A stretch of 64,000 nucleotides of DNA from WHSW01 sp963821345 (GCA_963821345.1 CAWGDM010000001.1:806001-870000), one strand, 5' to 3'. Counted from the stretch's first letter, positions 42,140 through 50,693 are shown. The notes: generated by a model not told the origin, from the letters alone. Translations and numbers: made by a program.

Positions 42140-44475
42140 CCGAGCTGCTCGACGCGCCGCCGCTCGCCTGGGAACGCCTGGTCGAGGCGGGCGAGACCGA
42201 CGAGCGCCTGGTCGCGACGGCCGACGAGCCGGCCCGCTCGGCGGCGATGGTCGAGACCCCGGCCGGACTCGCGCCCGAGCTGGTCTCGGCCCTCCTACGC
42301 GCCGGGATCACCGGCCTCTACTCACACCAGGTCGAGGCCTACGAGGCCGCCCGGGAGTCCGACGTGATCGTCACCAGCGGCACCGCCTCGGGCAAGTCGC
42401 TGTCGTTCAACCTGCCGGTCCTCGACGCGCTCTGCGCCGACCCGAAGTCCCGCGCCCTCTACATCTACCCGACCAAGGCGCTGGCCCAGGACCAGGCGCG
42501 CAAGCTGTTCGAGCTCGGCCTCCCCGAGCTGAGCGCGGCGATCTACGACGGCGACACGCCGCGCGACGACCGACCCGGGATTCGCAGGCGGTCGAACCTG
42601 GTGCTGACCAACCCCGACATGCTCAACATGGGGGTGCTCTCGCATCACAAGGGCTGGGGCGACTTCCTCACCAACCTGCGCTTCGTCGTCGTCGACGAGG
42701 CCCACACCTACCGAGGCGTGTTCGGGTCCCACGTCGCCAACGTCCTGCGCCGCCTGCGCCGGGTCGCCCGGGCTTACGACTCCGACCTCAGGTTCATCTG
42801 CGCGTCGGCGACGATCGCCAACCCGCTCGAGCTTGCGGAAGCGCTGACCGGCAGCGACTTCCGCCTGATCGACTCGGACGGGGCGCCGATGCCGCGACGG
42901 CGGATCGCGATCTGGAACCCGCCGGTGATCGACTCGAAGACGATGACCCGCCGCTCGGTGCTCTCCGAGGCGGCAGAGCTGCTCGCCGACCTGGTGATCA
43001 ACGGCTCGCGCACGATCTGCTTCTTGCGCAGCCGCCGCGGGATCGAGCTGATCCAGAGGTTCACCAGGATGCGGCTGACCGAGCTCGGCGAGCCCGGCCT
43101 GGCATCGCGGATCGCTCCCTACCGGGCCGGTTACACGCCCCAGCAACGGCGCGAGATCGAGGCGAAGCTGGCCGGCGGCGAGTTGCTGGCCGTCGTCGCC
43201 ACCGACGCGCTCGAGCTCGGGATCGACATCGGCGAGCTCGACGCGGCAATCTGCGCCACCTTCCCGGGCTCGGTCGCCAGCCTGCGCCAGATGTGGGGCC
43301 GGGCGGGGAGGCGCCGCGAGGGGATCGCCGTCTACGTCGCGGGCGCCGACGCGCTCGACCAGTTCTTCTGCCGCCACCCGGACGAGTTCCTGGCCCGGCC
43401 GGTCGAGGCGGCGATCCTCGATCACACCAACGAGCGGATCCAGACCGCCCACCTGCTCGCGGCCGCCTACGAGGCTCCGCTCGGCGGGACCTCCGAGCAG
43501 CCGGGCGGGCTCGACGACGAGCTGTTCGGCGAGCGCTGGCGCGAGCGCGCGGACGCGCTGGTCGGGGACGGCCGGCTGCGCCGCGGGCGCGACGGCCGCT
43601 ACCTGCCGCGCGGACCCGGCTTTCCCGCCGGCGAGATCTCGCTGCGCTCGGCGTCGCCGGACTCGGTCGCCGTGGTCGAGCGGGCGTCGGGGGAGGTGAT
43701 CGGCCAGGTCGAGGCCGAGCGCGCGTTCACGACCGTGCACCCGGGGGCCGTGTATCTGCACCTGGGGCGCTCCTACGAGGTCGCCGAGCTGGACGTCGAC
43801 GGCAGGCGGGCGATCGTCGACGCCTTCGACGGCGACTGGTACACCCAGCCGAAGAAGGAGACGATGGTGTTCGTCGAGGCGACCGCCGCGCAACGCCGGA
43901 TCGGGCCGGCCGGCGCCGCCGGGGTGGAGTTGCAGTTCGGCGAGGTCTCGGTCACCGAGCAGGTGATCGCCTACCAGCGAAAGAGCCTCGCCGACCACTC
44001 GGTGATCGACCTGGCGCCGCTCGACCTGCCGGAGCAGAACTTCCCCACTCAGGCGCTCTGGTACGTGCTGCCCGACTCGCTCGGTGGGCCAGGGGCGTTC
44101 GAGGACGGCGCCCAGCTCGGCGCCCTGCACGCGAGCGAGCACTCGCAGATCGCGGTCCTGCCGCTGCTGGCGATGTGCGACCGCTGGGACATCGGCGGCC
44201 TGTCGACCAACATCCACTTCCAGACCGGGCTGCCGACGATCTTCATCTACGACGGCCACCCCGGCGGGGTCGGGATCGCCAGGCGCGGCTACGACGAGTT
44301 CGAGCGGCTGGTCGGCGACGCGGCGCGGCTGGTCGCCGAGTGCCCGTGCGAGGTCGGCTGTCCATCGTGCGTGCAGAGCCCCAAGTGCGGCAACCTGAAC
44401 GAGCCCCTGCACAAGGCCGGCGCCCTGCAGCTGATGGACGCGATCATCAATTTGATCGGGGCCGAGCGGCGATGA
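42136..44475 (+). CDS. MrfA/Hrq1-type DEAH-box helicase with DUF1998 zinc domain
   Basis: Superfamily 2 helicase of 779 residues. Motif I VIVTSGTASGKSLSF, motif II VVVDEAHTYRGVFGSH, motif III CASATI, motif IV-like CFLRSRRGIEL, motif VI RQMWGRAGRR. The C-terminal domain carries four cysteines in CPCEVGCPSCVQSPKCG, the DUF1998/MZB site of MrfA, a mitomycin-damage repair helicase, and of eukaryotic Hrq1. A DNA-crosslink or adduct repair role is inferred. A 62-residue gene overlaps its end by 4 nt. Confidence 0.92.
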   Translation: MTELLDAPPLAWERLVEAGETDERLVATADEPARSAAMVETPAGLAPELVSALLRAGITGLYSHQVEAYEAARESDVIVTSGTASGKSLSFNLPVLDALCADPKSRALYIYPTKALAQDQARKLFELGLPELSAAIYDGDTPRDDRPGIRRRSNLVLTNPDMLNMGVLSHHKGWGDFLTNLRFVVVDEAHTYRGVFGSHVANVLRRLRRVARAYDSDLRFICASATIANPLELAEALTGSDFRLIDSDGAPMPRRRIAIWNPPVIDSKTMTRRSVLSEAAELLADLVINGSRTICFLRSRRGIELIQRFTRMRLTELGEPGLASRIAPYRAGYTPQQRREIEAKLAGGELLAVVATDALELGIDIGELDAAICATFPGSVASLRQMWGRAGRRREGIAVYVAGADALDQFFCRHPDEFLARPVEAAILDHTNERIQTAHLLAAAYEAPLGGTSEQPGGLDDELFGERWRERADALVGDGRLRRGRDGRYLPRGPGFPAGEISLRSASPDSVAVVERASGEVIGQVEAERAFTTVHPGAVYLHLGRSYEVAELDVDGRRAIVDAFDGDWYTQPKKETMVFVEATAAQRRIGPAGAAGVELQFGEVSVTEQVIAYQRKSLADHSVIDLAPLDLPEQNFPTQALWYVLPDSLGGPGAFEDGAQLGALHASEHSQIAVLPLLAMCDRWDIGGLSTNIHFQTGLPTIFIYDGHPGGVGIARRGYDEFERLVGDAARLVAECPCEVGCPSCVQSPKCGNLNEPLHKAGALQLMDAIINLIGAERR

Positions 44476-44660
44476 GCTTCGAGTGGTGGGCGACCAAGGA
44501 CGGCCGGGTGCGCATCTCGCGCGGCGGCCGGGTTGTGACGACCCTCGCCGGCGAGCGAGCGCAAGCGTTCCTGGGCCGGGTCGAGGCGGCCGACGACGAG
44601 GCCGCGCAGCAGCTGATGGCGAGGGTGACGGGCAATTACAAGCGCGGTAACGAGCGCTAG
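44472..44660 (+). CDS. Small protein coupled to the helicase gene
   Basis: 62 residues with alternating Arg and aromatic residues (MSFEWWATKDGRVRISRGGR), then a helical C-terminal half. No recognised domain. Its ATG overlaps the helicase stop (ATGA-type), so translation is coupled. A basic beta-hairpin that contacts DNA would fit, but this is speculation. Confidence 0.65.
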   Translation: MSFEWWATKDGRVRISRGGRVVTTLAGERAQAFLGRVEAADDEAAQQLMARVTGNYKRGNER

Positions 44661-44673
44661 CCTTACCCGCCGC

Positions 44674-44746
44674 GGCGAGGTAGCTCAGTTGGTAGAGCAC
44701 ACGACTGAAAATCGTGGTGTCGCCGGTTCGATTCCGGCCCTCGCCA
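44674..44746 (+). tRNA. tRNA-Phe (anticodon GAA)
   Basis: 73 nt. Acceptor GGCGAGG pairs with CCTCGCC, discriminator A. D-arm AGCTCAGTTGGTAGAGC; anticodon stem CACGA/TCGTG around loop CTGAAAA, giving GAA (Phe). T-arm GCCGGTTCGATTCCGGC is perfect. CCA is not encoded. A copy of its 3' half occurs at 45320-45353. Confidence 0.96.
44713..44746 (+). repeat. attL-like copy: 3' end of tRNA-Phe
   Basis: The last 34 nt of the tRNA are repeated at 45320-45353 with two mismatches. Integrases commonly recombine at tRNA 3' ends, so this would be the intact chromosomal end of the site. Confidence 0.6.
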
Positions 44747-45319
44747 TACCCCGACGGCCCTGTTGAGACCGCAGGCTTGCACCGCGATCTGGCCGAAGTG
44801 TGAGCCAAGTCCGCCCGATGGTGCGGTGGTGGTGCTATGACCTGCTCCCGCGCCGCCCGGCGCGCCTTCGGGTAGTGATAACCATGACGCTTGACCAGAT
44901 GACCGCGAACCGAACCTCGAGTCAGGAACTCGAACGCCTCTCCGAGACCTATGAAGCGTTCGCGGAGGGGCGCCTCGAACGCATCCCCGAACTCTTCGAC
45001 CCCGAGGGCTTCTATCGCACGAGCGGCGTGTTCCCCGGAATGCGCGAGCGCTATGTCGGCCACGAGGAGATCGCCACCTTCTGGCACGCGGCGACCGAGC
45101 CGTGGGAGCGCCTGGAGATCGAGACCGGCCGGACCGTCGCCCGCAACGACTGCGTGGCCGCGGAGGTGTGGCTGGACGGACGCGGGCTCGGAAGTGGCAT
45201 CGACGTGAGGGTCGAGGCCGGGCACGTCGTACGGTTCCGCGAGCTCATGATCGTCGAATTCCTGGCCTTTGCGACCTGGGAGATGGCGCTGGCGGAATGG
45301 GAGGCGAGCGGTAACTGAC
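44747..45319. mobile_element. Small insertion (genomic-island scar) at tRNA-Phe
   Basis: A 573-bp segment bounded by the tRNA 3' end and its imperfect copy. It holds one SnoaL-like gene and no integrase, consistent with a decayed integrated element or a deletion remnant. An ancient partial tRNA duplication is the alternative. The first 137 bp (44747-44883) show no other gene. Confidence 0.5.
44884..45318 (+). CDS. SnoaL-like (NTF2 fold) protein within the tRNA-Phe insertion
   Basis: A 144-residue NTF2-like protein: LERLSETYEAFAEGRLERIP, FDPEGFYRTSGVFPGMRERY and VGHEEIATFWHAATEPWERL. The ATG at 44884 (MTLDQMTANR) gives a normal N-terminus; a longer GTG-started form from 44800 would add a basic segment unlike the family. 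It resembles, but is not identical to, the SnoaL-like protein encoded at 37785. It ends 1 nt before the repeated tRNA fragment. Confidence 0.75.
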   Translation: MTLDQMTANRTSSQELERLSETYEAFAEGRLERIPELFDPEGFYRTSGVFPGMRERYVGHEEIATFWHAATEPWERLEIETGRTVARNDCVAAEVWLDGRGLGSGIDVRVEAGHVVRFRELMIVEFLAFATWEMALAEWEASGN

Positions 45320-45353
45320 CGTGGTCTCGCCGGTTCGATTCCGGCCCTAGCCA
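45320..45353 (+). repeat. attR-like copy of the tRNA-Phe 3' end
   Basis: 34 nt, identical to 44713-44746 except for two positions. It keeps the complete T-arm but has no 5' half, so it cannot form a tRNA. Confidence 0.7.
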
Positions 45354-45364
45354 ACGCCGCCGCC

Positions 45365-45922
45365 GTTGACCTGTACTGGCTTCCGCTCGGCGCCGGCGGG
45401 CACTCGGTGCGGCTCAACGGACGGCTCTATGAGGCAATCAAGTCGCGGATCGAGCGGCGCGAGGCCTGCGACCTGTACCACGCCGCGCTTCAGGTCCGGG
45501 TGCCGGAAGGGACCTTCGTGGTCGAGCAGGCGCCCGTGCCGCGGGTGGTCGGGCCCGACCGCGGGGTCGTCGCGACCGGGGCTGTCGGCAGCCGATGGGC
45601 GAGCCGGCTGCGGGTCTTCCGCTACGAGATCCGCGTCTGGCACGGCGGCGAGATCCCGGACATCGCTGAGGCGGTCGACAGTCCGCGGCGGTTGAGCGAG
45701 GACGAGGCCTGTGCGCGGCGGGTGCTTGAGTTGGTGCCGCAGGTGCCGACCCCGGTCTGGGGGCGCGACGAGATGCGGACCGGCGAGATGTGGAACTCGA
45801 ACGCGGTGATCGCATGGGTGCTGGCGCGCGCCGGGCTCGCCGATTCGATCGACCCGCCGACCGGCGGCCGCGCCCCCGGGTGGCACGCCGGGCTCGCGAT
45901 GGCTCGGCGACACGCGGCCTGA
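45365..45922 (+). CDS. Conserved-looking soluble protein, start codon unclear
   Basis: About 185 residues: DLYWLPLGAGGHSVRLNGRL, CDLYHAALQV, GSRWASRLRVFRYEIRVWH, PTPVWGRDEMRTGEMWNSN. A His in YHAALQV and the WNSN....WVLARAG segment recall permuted papain/LRAT-like folds, but the expected Cys is Ser/Asn; this is tentative. No ATG, GTG or TTG lies between the repeated tRNA fragment and the conserved start. A GTT at 45365 is used here. The nearest in-frame ATG (45269) is inside the SnoaL-like gene. The insertion or a base error may have removed the start. Confidence 0.6.
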   Translation, partial: VDLYWLPLGAGGHSVRLNGRLYEAIKSRIERREACDLYHAALQVRVPEGTFVVEQAPVPRVVGPDRGVVATGAVGSRWASRLRVFRYEIRVWHGGEIPDIAEAVDSPRRLSEDEACARRVLELVPQVPTPVWGRDEMRTGEMWNSNAVIAWVLARAGLADSIDPPTGGRAPGWHAGLAMARRHAA

Positions 45923-45984
45923 CGCCGAAAGCAAGGCAGGACCGAAGCCGCCAGCGTCGAAACGCTCCGCCAGCGGACCTACCT

Positions 45985-45990
45985 AAGGAG
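45985..45990 (+). promoter_or_regulatory. Strong ribosome-binding site AAGGAG
   Basis: AAGGAG followed by AGAG lies 8 nt before the ATG at 45999. It is one of the few good Shine-Dalgarno sequences in the window. Confidence 0.7.
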
Positions 45991-45998
45991 AGAGAACC

Positions 45999-46403
45999 AT
46001 GGAAGCACGCGGTGCGGCGCGCAAGGGCGACTCCGGTTGGGCGACGTTCGCCGGCGTGATCATGTTCATCGTCGGCTCGCTGAACGCCCTCTGGGGGCTC
46101 GGCGGGATCCTCAACGACAACATCGTCGTCGTCGGCGGCCAGGGTGCGATCATCGCCGACATCACGACCTGGGGCTGGATCCATCTGCTCCTCGGTTCGC
46201 TGATCGCCCTGACCGGGATCGGCCTGATCACCGGGAACTCCGCGGCTCGCGTGTTCGGCATCCTCCTGCTCGCGGTCAACGCGATCGCTCAGATCGTCTG
46301 GTTCCCCGCGGCGCCGCTGTGGGCGTTCCTGATGATCGTCCTCGACGTAACGATCATCTACCAGCTGACCGCCCGCTGGAGTTCCCAGGCGCGCTGGGAT
46401 TGA
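45999..46403 (+). CDS. Four-helix membrane protein (DUF7144-like)
   Basis: 134 residues with four TM segments: TFAGVIMFIVGSLNALWGL, IHLLLGSLIALTGIGLITG, VFGILLLAVNAIAQIVWF and AFLMIVLDVTIIYQL. It resembles a common actinobacterial small membrane family of unknown function. A strong ribosome-binding site precedes the ATG. No catalytic residues are obvious. Confidence 0.75.
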   Translation: MEARGAARKGDSGWATFAGVIMFIVGSLNALWGLGGILNDNIVVVGGQGAIIADITTWGWIHLLLGSLIALTGIGLITGNSAARVFGILLLAVNAIAQIVWFPAAPLWAFLMIVLDVTIIYQLTARWSSQARWD

Positions 46404-46426
46404 CCCCGCGGCGCGCGTAAACGCGC

Positions 46427-46948
46427 TCAGCCCGCGGCCGGGAAGCCGCTGGGCGTGTGGCGAAACGAGCCCAGCATCCGCCCGGCGAGCACCGCCGAGA
46501 TGCCAAACAGCGCCGCCAGCACGACCAGGTCGAGGGTGCCGTCGCTGCGGACCAGCGCCACGGCGGCGATCAGCGCCGCCAGCGCGGCGAGCACGACGCA
46601 GACGCCACGATGGAAGCGGCCCGCCTCCGAGTGTGGCCACGGGTCGAGCGGGCTGACGACCTCGCGCCCGCGGTCGGAGTCGGTGCAGCCGTCCTTGGCA
46701 GGGCATTGGTTGCAGATATGGGCGCGCGCCCGATAGCGGACCAGGCGTTGGTCTTGGTCGGTCTCGTGGCGGCGAAGCAGCTCGCCCTCGGGGCACTCCC
46801 AGACGTCGAGGTCGGGCCGGTAGGCGAAGCCGGCGGTCCGGTAGCGGTCGCTGCGCCGGTGCGAGTGACGGGCGAGCGCGTCGAGGCCCCACGCGATCGC
46901 CAGCAGCAGGACCGCGTAGCCGGCGGCCAGAACAGCCTCGCTACTCAT
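46427..46948 (-). CDS. Membrane protein with transposase-like Cys cluster, coupled to norB
   Basis: 173 residues. One TM helix at the N-terminus (VLAAGYAVLLLAIAWGLDAL), then a cytoplasm-sized loop, then two more TM helices. The loop reads RPDLDVWECPEGELL and later YRARAHICNQCPAKDGCTDS. This C..(G)..C..CP.K..C arrangement is that of the zinc-binding segment of IS1182-type transposases, yet no transposase catalytic domain is present. The ATG overlaps the nitric oxide reductase stop by 4 nt, so the two are co-expressed. It may be a domesticated metal-binding or redox-sensing module; function unknown. Confidence 0.72.
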   Translation of the reverse strand: MSSEAVLAAGYAVLLLAIAWGLDALARHSHRRSDRYRTAGFAYRPDLDVWECPEGELLRRHETDQDQRLVRYRARAHICNQCPAKDGCTDSDRGREVVSPLDPWPHSEAGRFHRGVCVVLAALAALIAAVALVRSDGTLDLVVLAALFGISAVLAGRMLGSFRHTPSGFPAAG

Positions 46949-49299
46949 CGGTTTGGGTCGTCGGCGCGCATCTGGGTCATCGCCGCGGCCGGCTCGCCCG
47001 CCGGCAGGGTGATCTCGGTGAACAGAATGTCCTCGGGCTCGTCGGTGGTCGTGCGCTTGACCCGGTAACGGACCCCGAGGAAGCAGATGTAGACCAGCGG
47101 CATCACGCCGCCGACGATGAACAGGACGTCGCCGGGGAAGCGGATCCACTCCAGCACCCTGTTGGTGTCGTTGGTGAGGAAGTCGAGCGTGCGGGCGCTG
47201 AAGTAACCGTCGGCGACTGACTTGTAGAGCTGGATCAGCCCGAGCGGGAACAGGGTCGCAAAGCTCATCCAGGCGAGGCCGATGTTCAGCGACCAAAAGC
47301 TGCACTTGGCCGCCCGGTCGGGCCACTTGTCGTCGGGGATCAGGTAGCGCAGGCAGAACAGCGCCAAGCCGACGGCGAGCATCCCGTAGACGCCCATCAT
47401 CGCCGCGTGGCCGTGGTTGGCGGTCAGCGCGGTCCCGATCTCGTAGTAAGAGACCACCGGGAGGTTGATCAGGAAGCCGAAGATGCCGGCGCCAAGGAAG
47501 TTCCAGAAGCCGACCGCGACCAGGAACATCACCGCCCACCGGTGCGGGAAGGGGGTCGCCGACTTCGACTCCTGGCGGGCGCCGAGCTGCAGGAAGCTCC
47601 ACGCCTCGACGGTCAGGAAGGTCAGCGGGATCACCTCGGCGGCCGAGAACACCGCCCCCAGCGCCATGTGCTCGGCCGGCTCGCCGGAGAAGTAGAGGTG
47701 GTGCATGGTCCCGATCACGCCGCCGACCGAGTACAGGAGGATGTCGAGGAAGACCACGGTCAGCGCGACCCGCTCGCGGACGACACCGAGCAGGACGAAG
47801 ATGTAGGCGACCATCACCGTGGTGAACAGTTCGAGGAAGTCCTCGACCCACAGGTGGACGACCCAGAAGCGCCAGAAGTCGGTCACCGTAAAGCTCTCCT
47901 GCGACCGCGCCAGCAGGCCGACCGCATAGAAGGCGGGGATCGCGAGGGCAGCGAAGAAGAAGATCCACGGCAGATTGCCCTTACGCTCGCGCGCCAATCG
48001 GGAGCGAACGCCGCGGAAGATGATCAACGCCCAGAAGAAGAGCCCGATCACCAGCAGCACCTGCCAGAACCGGCCGAGGTCCAGGTACTCGAAGCCCTGG
48101 GTGCCGAACACCGATCCGTTGTTGCCCCACCAGCCGTGGACGGAGCCGAACTCGCCGATCAGGCTGCCGAAGACGACCACCGCGACCGCGCCCAACAGGG
48201 CGTAGGCGAGGTAGTGCTGGCCGCGCGGCTCGCGGCCGGCGATCATCGGCGCCAGGAAGATCCCGGCGGCCAGAAACGAGGCGGAGACGAAGAACAGCGC
48301 CAGCTGGACGTGAAAGGTGCGGCTGAGGTTGAACGGCAGCAGCTGGGCGAGGTCGATGCCGAAGAAGTCGCCGAGATCAGCTCGGTAGTGCTGCGAGGCG
48401 GCGCCGACCAGCGTCTGGAGCAAGAACAGCAGCGCCATCACGAAGAAGAACCAGGCGGTCGCGCGCTGGGCGGGGGTGAGGGCGACGTCGCCGGGCCGAC
48501 GGAAGCTGAGCGCGGCCTGCTCGCGGCCCTGCCAGCCGAGGAAGTTCCAGCGCCCGAAGGCCGCGAACAACAGGCCGATCCCGCCCAGCAGCGCGATCAG
48601 CGAGACCACGCTCCACAGGACCACGTGGCCGGTCGGGCCGTTGTCGACCAGTTCCTCGGGGGGCCAGTTGTTGGTGTAGGAGTAGTCGTGGCCCGGGCGT
48701 CGCGCCGCCGCCGCCCATGCCGACCAGGAGAAGAACGAGGTCAGCTGGCGCGCCTGGTCAGGGTCGTCGATCGCCTCCGGATGCAGCCCGAACTCGGTCG
48801 TCGGGTCGCTGAAGAACTTCGTGTACACGCCCTGCAGGTCTCGGTAGGCCTGCGCCTGGGCTTCGGTGTAGGTGATCGTGTCCGTGTCGGCGTCGTAGCG
48901 GTTCGCCTGGAAGTCGGCGATCGTCCGGTCGCGGGCGCTGGCGGAACCCTGGCCGCCGTAGGAGTCCTCGACCGACTGCGCGGCCCGGTGCAAGTAGTCG
49001 GCCGTGTAGTCGGGCCCCAGGTAAGCGCCGTGGCCGAAGATCGAGCCGTACTCCATCAGCCCGTTATCGAGGAAGACTTGCTGGCCGTCGCGGATGTCGT
49101 CGCCGGTGAACAGGGTCTGGCCGGCGGGGTCGACGACGCGCGCCGGAATCGGCGGGTCCGCCTGGTAGGTGCGGAAGGCCAGCAGCCCGAGGACGAAGAA
49201 GCCGAAGACGAAGACGAAGACCGCCGCCTGTACCCAGCGCCTGGAGATCAGAAGCTCGCGCTTGTCACCCGAACTCGACACTCGCGCCAAGCTAATCAC
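46945..49299 (-). CDS. norB: Quinol-dependent nitric oxide reductase (qNOR)
   Basis: Reduces two NO to N2O with electrons from the quinol pool. The single 784-residue chain has an N-terminal TM helix and a soluble domain resembling NorC without CXXCH (IFGHGAYLGPDYTADYLH, YSYTNNWPPEE). About twelve TM helices follow. Metal ligands are in FWVVHLWVEDFLELFTT (His and Glu for FeB), GTMHHLYFSG and ALTANHGHAAMMGVYG. Lack of a haem c motif and fusion of both parts mark the quinol type. GTG start at 49299. Likely role: NO detoxification. It diverges from the small membrane gene at 49358. Confidence 0.93.
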   Translation of the reverse strand: MISLARVSSSGDKRELLISRRWVQAAVFVFVFGFFVLGLLAFRTYQADPPIPARVVDPAGQTLFTGDDIRDGQQVFLDNGLMEYGSIFGHGAYLGPDYTADYLHRAAQSVEDSYGGQGSASARDRTIADFQANRYDADTDTITYTEAQAQAYRDLQGVYTKFFSDPTTEFGLHPEAIDDPDQARQLTSFFSWSAWAAAARRPGHDYSYTNNWPPEELVDNGPTGHVVLWSVVSLIALLGGIGLLFAAFGRWNFLGWQGREQAALSFRRPGDVALTPAQRATAWFFFVMALLFLLQTLVGAASQHYRADLGDFFGIDLAQLLPFNLSRTFHVQLALFFVSASFLAAGIFLAPMIAGREPRGQHYLAYALLGAVAVVVFGSLIGEFGSVHGWWGNNGSVFGTQGFEYLDLGRFWQVLLVIGLFFWALIIFRGVRSRLARERKGNLPWIFFFAALAIPAFYAVGLLARSQESFTVTDFWRFWVVHLWVEDFLELFTTVMVAYIFVLLGVVRERVALTVVFLDILLYSVGGVIGTMHHLYFSGEPAEHMALGAVFSAAEVIPLTFLTVEAWSFLQLGARQESKSATPFPHRWAVMFLVAVGFWNFLGAGIFGFLINLPVVSYYEIGTALTANHGHAAMMGVYGMLAVGLALFCLRYLIPDDKWPDRAAKCSFWSLNIGLAWMSFATLFPLGLIQLYKSVADGYFSARTLDFLTNDTNRVLEWIRFPGDVLFIVGGVMPLVYICFLGVRYRVKRTTTDEPEDILFTEITLPAGEPAAAMTQMRADDPNR

Positions 49300-49357
49300 C
49301 GAGCAACCCGGAGCGCAAATCCGTCGCGATCCGGCGGCGGTGGTGCATGATGCGGCG

Positions 49358-49750
49358 ATGAGCGAGGCCGACGCCTGGCAGGTGGTTCTGTACCTGCACC
49401 TGCTGGCGATGGCGTTCTTCGTCGGCGGGCAGCTCTTCCTGGCCGTCGTCGTCGTCCCGCAATCGGTCCGCGACCCCGGCTCGATCGAGATCGGGCCGAT
49501 CGCGCGCCGCTTCGGGATCGGCTCGCTGTTCGCGCTGGCGATCCTGGTGGCGACGGGCGCCGCGCTCGCCTCGCACTACCACCTGTGGGGCTCGCCGACG
49601 CTGCAGGCCAAGCTCGGGCTGCTCGGGGTTCTGGTCTTGCTTGCGGTCGCCCACCTGCGCTGGCCGCGGGCGCACCTGCTGCAGGCGGCGATCCTGCTGC
49701 TGACCCTGGCGATCGCCTATCTGGGGGTAAGCCTGGCGCTCGGAGGCTGA
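49358..49750 (+). CDS. Small four-helix membrane protein (CopD-like)
   Basis: 130 residues, almost all hydrophobic: VVLYLHLLAMAFFVGGQLFL, a basic loop, GIGSLFALAILVATGAALAS and two further segments. The YLHLLAMAFFVGG start resembles CopD/haem-protein-type membrane domains, and histidines HYH follow the second segment. It diverges from the NO reductase gene, so a haem-related role is possible. Start ATG at 49358. Confidence 0.7.
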   Translation: MSEADAWQVVLYLHLLAMAFFVGGQLFLAVVVVPQSVRDPGSIEIGPIARRFGIGSLFALAILVATGAALASHYHLWGSPTLQAKLGLLGVLVLLAVAHLRWPRAHLLQAAILLLTLAIAYLGVSLALGG

Positions 49751-49784
49751 GCCGCAGCGCCCGCGGGTAGAACTCCCGACGACG

Positions 49785-50693
49785 ATGATCAGCGGCCCCA
49801 CCGACCTCACCGTGCGCGCCTGGTGGCACGCCCTGCGCGACGCCGCCAAGGCGTTCGCGGCCAAGAGCCTGACCGACAACGCCGCCGCGCTCACCTATTA
49901 CTCGGTGCTCTCGATCTTCCCGGGGCTGATCGTCTTGGTCTCGCTGCTCGGCGTGGTCGGCTCCGAGGAGTCGATCGACGGGCTGCTGCGGATCGCCGAG
50001 GAGCTCGGCTCCTCATCGGCCGTCGAGACGCTGCGGGGGCCGATCGAGAACATCGTCCGCCACAACAACGAGGCCGGGTTGGCGCTGGTGATCGGCGTCC
50101 TGGTCGCGCTGTGGTCGGCGTCGGGCTACATCGGCGCCTTCATGCGGGCGGCCAACGAGGTCTACGAGGTCGACGAGGACCGCTCGTTTTGGAAGCTGCG
50201 CCCCCTGCAGCTACTGATCACCCTGGTGATGACGATCGCGGTCGCCGTGATCCTGATCCTGCTCGTCGCCACCGGGCCGCTGGCGCGGGCGATCGGCCAC
50301 GAGCTCGGGATCGGCGAGGCCGGCCTGACCGTGTTCGAGATCGTCAAATGGCCGTTGCTGTTCTGCGCGGTGGTGATCGTGATCGCGCTCCTGTACCGCT
50401 TCTCGCCCGACGCCTCGCACCAGGGGCTGCGCTGGATCCTCCCGGGGAGCCTGGTCGCGACCGTGCTCTGGCTCGTGCTCTCGGCCGGCTTCAGCTTCTA
50501 CGTCGCCAACTTCGGCTCCTACGCGGGTACATACGGCAGCCTCGCCAGCGGCATCGTCCTGCTCCTGTGGCTGTGGCTGACCAACATCGCGGTCGTCTTC
50601 GGCGCCCAGTTCGCCGCCGAGCTGGAGCGGACCGCGACGGCGGTTCAGCAGCAGGCCCCGCCGGGACAGCCGGTGCCGCTCGACCCGACCTGA
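49785..50693 (+). CDS. YihY/UPF0761 family inner-membrane protein
   Basis: 302 residues with six TM segments. The family signature DNAAALTYYSVLSIFPGLIV near the N-terminus and NFGSYAGTYGSLASGIVLLL near the end are clear. Older databases call these ribonuclease BN, but the family has no demonstrated nuclease activity. Role unknown, possibly transport or cell-envelope maintenance. Confidence 0.9.
   Translation: MISGPTDLTVRAWWHALRDAAKAFAAKSLTDNAAALTYYSVLSIFPGLIVLVSLLGVVGSEESIDGLLRIAEELGSSSAVETLRGPIENIVRHNNEAGLALVIGVLVALWSASGYIGAFMRAANEVYEVDEDRSFWKLRPLQLLITLVMTIAVAVILILLVATGPLARAIGHELGIGEAGLTVFEIVKWPLLFCAVVIVIALLYRFSPDASHQGLRWILPGSLVATVLWLVLSAGFSFYVANFGSYAGTYGSLASGIVLLLWLWLTNIAVVFGAQFAAELERTATAVQQQAPPGQPVPLDPT

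Noticed and set aside
45320..45353. A second tRNA-Phe gene
   Set aside because: Only the 3' half is present; no acceptor 5' strand, D-arm or anticodon arm.
42322..45417. A 1,031-codon minus-strand open frame opposite the helicase and tRNA-Phe
   Set aside because: It is the antisense of a helicase with all motifs, runs through a tRNA, and has the composition expected of a high-GC shadow frame.
46640..46760. An IS1182 transposase gene fragment
   Set aside because: Only the zinc-type cysteine segment matches. There is no DDE domain or inverted repeat, and the frame is intact with TM helices on both sides.
46427..47968. A long minus-strand frame suggesting a fusion with NO reductase
   Set aside because: Its upstream part is the wrong frame of norB. 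The real gene starts at 46948 with an ATGA overlap.
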